Below are positions 4,797-8,270 of a stretch of DNA of 8,270 bases, one piece after another. A program made the position numbers and the translations under genes. This DNA comes from Planctomycetes bacterium RIFCSPHIGHO2_12_FULL_52_36 (GTDB taxonomy: Bacteria > Planctomycetota > Brocadiia > Brocadiales > Bathyanammoxibiaceae), in the NCBI GenBank assembly GCA_001828545.1, contig MHYW01000037.1, forward strand, positions 1 through 8,270, in the 5' to 3' direction. The stretch's first letter is position 1, and each line of letters starts with the position of its first letter. The notes below the pieces were generated by a model. That model saw nothing but the letters and a program-made list of their open reading frames with translations, was not told the origin of the DNA and did no database searches.

Positions 4797-4849
4797 GGAG
4801 ATTCTTCGCTCCGCCTTTAGCTCAGGGCTTCGGCTCACTCAGAATGACA
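4797..4849. repeat. CATTCTGAG...GAAGAATCT-type interspersed repeat
   Basis: On the minus strand TGTCATTCTGAGTGAGCC opens the unit and GGAGCGAAGAATCTCC closes it. This is the widespread repeat whose short form joins CATTCTGAG directly to GCGAAGAATCT; here about 25 extra bases separate the halves. It begins about 10 bp after the TPR gene stop and is followed by a T-rich tract, so it may also help end that transcript. Confidence 0.65.
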
Positions 4850-4858
4850 ACCTTTCGT

Positions 4859-5788
4859 TTACTCCATCTCTATCCCGGCCTGCTTCCTCAATTCCTCAAA
4901 CCTTGTGCCTGCCTCCTCTGCCTCTTTGGTCATCCCTAGTTTGTTGTACGTGGCGGTCAGCCGCAAGTAAAGCCAGGGGTCTTCCGGGTTTAGTTCCTGT
5001 ATCTTCTTCCACATGGAGAGGGCCTCGTCGTACTTTCTCGCATTAAAGTAATATGAGCCCAGGTTGTAATAGGCGTCTATGGATTTGGGGTCTATTTCTA
5101 TGGCCTTGGTCCACTGTTTAGCCGCCTCCTCCTGCTCGCCCGCTCCGTCCAGGAGTATGCCGAGGTTGTTGTAGGCCTCCGCATATCCGGGGTTGAGTTC
5201 TATGGCCTTCTTGTATTCGTTCATGGCAGGCTCAATCATCCTGGACCTGCTTAGGAGGATCCCGAGGTGAAAGTGTGCCTCTGGATTCTGGGGGTCTACC
5301 TCCAGGGCAGTATTCAGAGTTTCCCTGGCCTCTAGTTGTAGTCCGTGTCTCAGGTATACTACCGTCAGGTTGTTATAGGCATCCATAAACTTTGGGTTAA
5401 TCTCTATGGCTTTCTTATAGGAGGCGATGGCCTCGTTGGCCATGCCCCCGATGTTGTACAGCACCCCAAGGTTGTTGTGGGCCTGGGCATCCGTTGGGTT
5501 GAGCTCCAGGTATTTCTGGTAGGTCTCCACTGCCTCTTTCCACATCCTCTTCTTGCTGTAGGCATGGGCAAGGGCGCGGTAACCATCGGCCTTTGTGGGT
5601 TCTTTCCCCACCGCCTTCTGGAGCAGGGGCAGGGCCTCGTCCACCTTACCTTGTTGAAGGAGTTCAATTCCCTGTTGGAGGTCCTCTTGTACAGGGGCAG
5701 GTGCTTGCTCCTGGGCGACTAATCCGCCTGGGGTAGAGTGGAACACCCCCAGGGCGACAAGAAATAGGATGAGGACGTGTTTCATCAT
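4859..5788 (-). CDS. Exported tetratricopeptide-repeat protein (8 TPRs)
   Basis: The 309-residue product has a signal peptide (MMKHV, a hydrophobic LILFLVALGVF core, likely cleavage after GGLVA), a short linker rich in Gln, Ala and Pro, and then eight uninterrupted 34-residue TPR units from about residue 34 to 304. Each has the A-Y-x-N-L-G and A-I-x-I-x-P pattern, for example AHNNLGVLYNIGG and AYNNLGILLDGAG. TPR arrays bind partner proteins, so this is likely a periplasmic scaffold or assembly factor; the partner is unknown. An ORF extends to a TTG at 5806, but the ribosome binding site GAGGG (5800-5804) lies inside that extension and points to ATG 5788, where the signal peptide begins; ATG 5785 is equally possible. 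It follows the FmdE-like gene in the same direction after a heptad-repeat gap of about 100 bp. Confidence 0.93.
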   Translation of the reverse strand: MMKHVLILFLVALGVFHSTPGGLVAQEQAPAPVQEDLQQGIELLQQGKVDEALPLLQKAVGKEPTKADGYRALAHAYSKKRMWKEAVETYQKYLELNPTDAQAHNNLGVLYNIGGMANEAIASYKKAIEINPKFMDAYNNLTVVYLRHGLQLEARETLNTALEVDPQNPEAHFHLGILLSRSRMIEPAMNEYKKAIELNPGYAEAYNNLGILLDGAGEQEEAAKQWTKAIEIDPKSIDAYYNLGSYYFNARKYDEALSMWKKIQELNPEDPWLYLRLTATYNKLGMTKEAEEAGTRFEELRKQAGIEME

Positions 5789-5799
5789 GCTTAAATGGA

Positions 5800-5804
5800 C
5801 CCTC
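5800..5804 (-). promoter_or_regulatory. Ribosome binding site deciding the TPR gene start
   Basis: GAGGG lies 11 nt before ATG 5788. Because it overlaps the codons of a longer TTG-initiated frame, it argues that translation begins at the ATG and not at the TTG. Confidence 0.5.
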
Positions 5805-5813
5805 AAGATACGG

Positions 5814-5879
5814 ACAGCTATCAGCTATCAGTAATCAGCAATCAGCTTTCAGCGACCTTTTTGTCTGCTGGTTGCTGGG
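5814..5879. repeat. Degenerate heptanucleotide repeat tract
   Basis: From 5814 to 5855 the sequence repeats every seven bases: TCAGCTA, TCAGTAA, TCAGCAA, TCAGCTT, TCAGCGA. After a T-run the same family appears in the opposite sense as TGCTGGT and TGCTGGG. It fills the gap between the FmdE-like and TPR genes. Confidence 0.75.
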
Positions 5880-5887
5880 ACCTGTCC

Positions 5888-6595
5888 CTACTGTAGTTCT
5901 TTTATTACGAACATCCCGTCCGGGGGGTTCATCAGGATGGTCTTGATCCTGTCGTGCCACAGGTTTCCAAACTCTTTGAGTTCTGCATCGGAGGCTATCC
6001 CCTTCACGGACTTGGGCATGAGTTCTCCCATCTTTGGGTTTGCGTCCAGCATATAGTTGGAGTAAGTGATTTCTATCTTTTTGCCGGTATCCGCCCTTTC
6101 AAAGACTACTGAACATACGCAGGAAGGGTCGGCCTCGTTCTTCTCATCAAAGCCCATGAGGTTCTTCCTGTTAAACTTCCCCCCGCCAAGCCCGCCGAAA
6201 CCGCTCTCGGGTGCGGCCCCGGTTATGAGGGATATTACCTGGGAGATGGGGCCGTTTACCTTATGCTCTACCCCTCCCCTGAAGGTTACCTTTATTTCGC
6301 CCCGTACGGGCGTCTTGTCTTTGTAGAGTTCTTTAAGGGCCAGTTGGGTGAGTTTATAGCCCCCTGATATGGCGGGGCAGGAATGACCTGCCATCTTTAT
6401 CGCATCCCCGTAGGTGTACACAAGTGGCTCTCCCTTGTCTATTGCGCCAAGTGTTACGGCCAGGGGGTCTACGAGTTTAATGGGTTCCACCTCATCAAAA
6501 AAGGCCTTGTTGAATCTAGTCTGCTGGGCCATTGTCTCTCCTTCTAAAAGGGCTGAAAGGGCAAAGATAGTCAGAAAAAAGGTTGTCCTGTACAT
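5888..6595 (-). CDS. Exported FmdE-domain protein
   Basis: The 235-residue product carries an FmdE domain (named after subunit E of molybdenum formylmethanofuran dehydrogenase). It has the AGHSCPAISGGYKL motif with His71 and Cys73 as likely metal ligands, PVRGEIKVTFRGG, VNGPISQVISLITGA, a glycine-rich GFGGLGGGKFNRKNLMGFD, and a CVC pair at 159-161. A signal peptide precedes it (MYRTTFFLTIFALSALL, likely cleaved near TMA at 23), so it acts outside the cytoplasm, unlike the archaeal enzyme subunit. I start it at ATG 6595, after GGGAGGAG with 10 nt spacing. The frame stays open for 20 more codons, but those are translated heptad repeat. It follows cbiJ, with its own strong promoter. Metal or cofactor handling is a reasonable guess; the reaction is unknown. 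Confidence 0.88.
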   Translation of the reverse strand: MYRTTFFLTIFALSALLEGETMAQQTRFNKAFFDEVEPIKLVDPLAVTLGAIDKGEPLVYTYGDAIKMAGHSCPAISGGYKLTQLALKELYKDKTPVRGEIKVTFRGGVEHKVNGPISQVISLITGAAPESGFGGLGGGKFNRKNLMGFDEKNEADPSCVCSVVFERADTGKKIEITYSNYMLDANPKMGELMPKSVKGIASDAELKEFGNLWHDRIKTILMNPPDGMFVIKELQ

Positions 6596-6605
6596 GTTTA
6601 AACAT

Positions 6606-6613
6606 CTCCTCCC
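6606..6613 (-). promoter_or_regulatory. Ribosome binding site of the FmdE-like gene
   Basis: GGGAGGAG lies 10 nt before ATG 6595. It decides between this start and the longer open frame reaching ATG 6655, which is made only of heptad repeat. Confidence 0.6.
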
Positions 6614-6617
6614 GAAA

Positions 6618-6700
6618 GAGTAGGGAGTAAGCAGTAGGTAGTAAGCAGTAAGCAACAGGCAGTAAGGACTCCCTACTCCGTACTCCCTACTGCCTACTGG
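6618..6700. repeat. Inverted heptad-repeat array forming a long hairpin
   Basis: Seven-base units of the type GTAGGGA, GTAAGCA and GTAGGTA run from 6618, then the same family continues in reverse complement as CTCCCTA, CTCCGTA and CTGCCTA up to 6700. The two halves can fold into an imperfect stem of about 30 bp. Almost all of it lies in the predicted 5' leader of the FmdE-like mRNA. Confidence 0.75.
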
Positions 6701-6728
6701 ATTCTAGCACAGGGATAGTTTTTGTCAA
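6701..6728 (-). promoter_or_regulatory. Strong sigma70-type promoter of the FmdE-like gene
   Basis: TTGACA (6723-6728) and TAGAAT (6701-6706) on the minus strand are 16 nt apart, with a TGC extended -10 directly before the second hexamer. The predicted start is near 6694, about 100 nt before ATG 6595. It is the only unique sequence between two inverted heptad arrays. Confidence 0.72.
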
Positions 6729-6743
6729 TGAAAGGACACAAAA

Positions 6744-6806
6744 CCAGGGGCCAGGGGTCCGGGATTAGCAATCTTTTTTCGCTGGTCCCTAGCCTCTGGC
6801 CCCTAG
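6744..6806 (-). repeat. Heptad-based palindrome after cbiJ, possible terminator
   Basis: Two 26-base arms (6744-6769 and 6781-6806) match in 19 positions as an inverted repeat, with an 11-base loop. The arms are built from seven-base units such as CCAGGGG. On the minus strand it begins 4 nt after the cbiJ stop and is followed by TTTTGTGT, so it could end the cbi transcript. Confidence 0.65.
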
Positions 6807-6810
6807 TTCG

Positions 6811-7560
6811 TCATACCTGCCCCAGGACTTCTTGTATACTGGAGCACACTAAAGGGTAATCAAGGCTAGGTCTCTGGATGACTACTATGGGTATGCCTTC
6901 TTCCAGACAGGCCTCTATCTTCTCTAGTGTCTTGGCCTCCTTGCCGCCGTCTTTGGTGACTACCACGTCTATGTTGAACTCCCTTATGGTGGCACGGTTG
7001 AATTCCTTGGAGAAAGGGCCCTGGAGGGCGTGTATGTTCCAGGGGGGTATGCCCATCTTGATACAGCCCTGGATGTGTTCTGGGACGGGTAATATTCTTA
7101 CCACGAGGTCGTTCTTGTGCTTTAGCCTTATAAAGCTGGAGACGCTGTTATATCCGGTGGTTACCAGGATGCGGTTCCCCAGGGAGCTGGAGAGTTCTAC
7201 TGCCTCCTCCAGGTCTTTTACTATATGAAGGAGGGGGGATTGGGGCAGTTGGGTAGAATTCCTCTCAAGGCGTATATACCTGACGCCCTTGGTCTTGCAG
7301 GCCGCTATGGCATTTTTAGAGGCATCCTTTGCATAGGGGTGGGTGGCGTCTATGATGGTATCAATGCCGTTTTCTTCAATGAATTTTACCAGTCCGTTTT
7401 TATCTAATTTGCCTTCAACGCATAACTCGCTTAGCCCCATATCCTCGTACAGGGCAGAGCCGTAAGCGGTGGCCACAGTAGTAAGCAACTTTTTACCGCG
7501 CCTGTTGAGCTCCTGTACCAGTTCTCTCCCGTCCGCCGTACCAGACATCACCAGTATCAT
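6811..7560 (-). CDS. cbiJ: Precorrin-6A / cobalt-precorrin-6A reductase
   Basis: CbiJ/CobK reduces (cobalt-)precorrin-6A to (cobalt-)precorrin-6B with NAD(P)H during corrin-ring construction in the cytoplasm. The 249 residues show the family order: ILVMSGTADGRELVQEL at the N-terminus (nucleotide-binding loop), IDTIIDATHPYAKDASKNAI around residue 70, a RYIRLER segment, RILVTTGYNSV near the middle, VRILPVPEHIQGC, and VVVTKDGGKEAKTLEKI with the second domain's conserved KDGG. Length is normal. AGGGG lies about 10 nt before the ATG. It follows cbiH in the same direction after a repeat-filled gap of about 165 bp. Whether the pathway is the anaerobic (Cbi) or aerobic (Cob) branch cannot be decided from these two genes alone; I use the Cbi name by convention. 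Confidence 0.95.
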   Translation of the reverse strand: MILVMSGTADGRELVQELNRRGKKLLTTVATAYGSALYEDMGLSELCVEGKLDKNGLVKFIEENGIDTIIDATHPYAKDASKNAIAACKTKGVRYIRLERNSTQLPQSPLLHIVKDLEEAVELSSSLGNRILVTTGYNSVSSFIRLKHKNDLVVRILPVPEHIQGCIKMGIPPWNIHALQGPFSKEFNRATIREFNIDVVVTKDGGKEAKTLEKIEACLEEGIPIVVIQRPSLDYPLVCSSIQEVLGQV

Positions 7561-7599
7561 AACTTTGAGACCCCTACAAAAAAATGACAGCTTCTCATA

Positions 7600-7720
7600 A
7601 ATCTTCCCCCCCCTTTAACGGGAGGGGGAAGGGGGAGGGTGATTTCTCCCCTCTAATAAGAGGGGATTAAGGGGTGTGTTCACCCTCTCCCTTCCCTCCC
7701 CCATCAAGGGGGAGGGATTT
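7600..7720. repeat. Three-hairpin palindromic element
   Basis: A left C-rich/G-rich hairpin (about 7603-7631), a perfect central hairpin TCCCCTCT-AATA-AGAGGGGA (7647-7666), and a right hairpin CCCTCCCCC-ATCAA-GGGGGAGGG sit side by side. The left GGGAGGGGGAAGGGGGAGGG strand can also pair with the right CCCTCTCCCTTCCCTCCC strand. The unit begins 5 bp after the cbiH stop. It looks like a non-coding MITE- or REP-type interspersed repeat. Confidence 0.7.
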
Positions 7721-7725
7721 CCTGT

Positions 7726-8270
7726 TCATAACCTGTAACCCCGTTTCGTAGCCATGAACCCATTGTGGACAAAGGTAGTAGAGTTTCCCACAATGATAGT
7801 GGTAGTCATGTCTATTGGAAATTCAAGCATCTTGTCCAGGGTGGTTATGGATACGGCCTGGCCCGGACGGCCTGCATCCTTGACTATACCCACAGGGAGG
7901 GTGGGGGGGTGGTACTCTAGCAGTATCTGTTGTGTCTTTTCTATCTGCCACGTCCTTTGAGAGCTTTTAGGGTTGTATAGTACGATGGAGAAATCGCCCT
8001 GGGCGGCCAGCCTGAGCCTCTTTTCAATCAGCTCCCAGGGGGTAAGGAGGTCACTCAGACTAATGATGGCATGGTCATGGGCCAGCGGCGCACCAAGGAG
8101 GGCAGAGGCCGCATAGGAGGCAGGCACACCAGGTATTACCTCAATGGGTACGGCTGAACCCGTGGAACTAACAAGCTCCAGGGTAAGGCCCGCCATGCCA
8201 TACACCCCAGGGTCCCCGCTTGAGACGAGCGAGACTACCTTGCCCTTTGCGGCCTCCTCCAGGGCCACCT
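7726..8270 (-). CDS. cbiH: Precorrin-3B / cobalt-factor III C17-methyltransferase, 5' end outside window
   Basis: CbiH/CobJ methylates C17 and contracts the corrin ring using S-adenosylmethionine. About 181 C-terminal residues are visible; the usual length is near 240-250, so roughly the first 60, including the N-terminal GxGPG loop, lie beyond the window. Diagnostic stretches are VSSGDPGVYGMAG, EVIPGVPASYAASALLGAPL, HAIISLSDLLTPWELIEKRL, FSIVLYNPKSSQRTWQ and the ending TIIVGNSTTFVHNGFMATKRGY. These separate it from the other corrin methyltransferases, chiefly through SDLLTPW and YNPKS. The GTG near 8268 is an internal valine codon, not the start. cbiJ follows in the same direction. The enzyme is cytoplasmic. 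Confidence 0.95.
   Translation of the reverse strand, partial: VALEEAAKGKVVSLVSSGDPGVYGMAGLTLELVSSTGSAVPIEVIPGVPASYAASALLGAPLAHDHAIISLSDLLTPWELIEKRLRLAAQGDFSIVLYNPKSSQRTWQIEKTQQILLEYHPPTLPVGIVKDAGRPGQAVSITTLDKMLEFPIDMTTTIIVGNSTTFVHNGFMATKRGYRL

Noticed and set aside
4631..4939. 102-codon plus-strand ORF downstream of the TPR gene
   Set aside because: It runs through two palindromic repeats and into the antisense of the TPR gene; its content is translated repeat.
6596..6655. 20-codon N-terminal extension of the FmdE-like protein
   Set aside because: The extra codons are heptad repeat, the ribosome binding site lies inside them, and the signal peptide starts at ATG 6595.
5814..6806. Regular repeats considered as a CRISPR array
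   Set aside because: The units are 7 bp, degenerate and without spacers; no cas gene is nearby.

Overview
This 8.27-kb window carries genes on the minus strand only; no plus-strand gene is supported. Read in transcription order (right to left) it holds: the 3' part of cbiH/cobJ, cbiJ/cobK, an exported FmdE-domain protein, an exported eight-repeat TPR protein, a class V PLP enzyme, a small secreted cysteine-containing protein of unknown function, a crcB/fluC-DUF190 pair, radC with an unusual N-terminal extension, tRNA-Arg(ACG), hicB with a broken hicA, a 41-residue membrane ORF, and the 5' part of tadA.

The organism looks like a Gram-negative, probably uncultured and anaerobic or microaerophilic bacterium. 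Several products have signal peptidase I signals, B12 ring genes are present, start codons include TTG, and AGG and ATA codons are frequent. A member of the Planctomycetota (Brocadiales-like) or Nitrospirota-like groups would fit, but this is an impression from gene style and repeat content, not a demonstrated placement.

Right part (about 4.8-8.27 kb): corrin-ring enzymes, then two exported proteins. Every gap here is filled by palindromic or period-7 repeat DNA: a three-hairpin element between cbiH and cbiJ, two inverted heptad arrays between cbiJ and the FmdE-like gene with a strong sigma70-type promoter between them, another heptad tract before the TPR gene, and two palindromic repeats after it. 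Middle (2.7-4.6 kb): a class V PLP enzyme that may be translated from a nearly leaderless mRNA, then a secreted unknown whose consensus promoter is bracketed by a perfect 11-bp inverted repeat, a layout that resembles an invertible promoter. A strong terminator follows it.

Left part (0-2.6 kb): crcB and DUF190 abut (TAA directly followed by ATG), then radC, then a promoter and tRNA-Arg(ACG). No terminator separates the tRNA from hicB, the small ORF and tadA, so they are probably read from the tRNA promoter. TadA makes inosine at the wobble position of exactly this tRNA, so modifying enzyme and substrate appear to share a transcription unit. Best candidates for undescribed biology: the RadC fused to the C-terminal, iron-sulfur half of an endonuclease III-like protein, the putative invertible promoter, and the tRNA-Arg(ACG)-hicB-tadA unit with its broken toxin gene.
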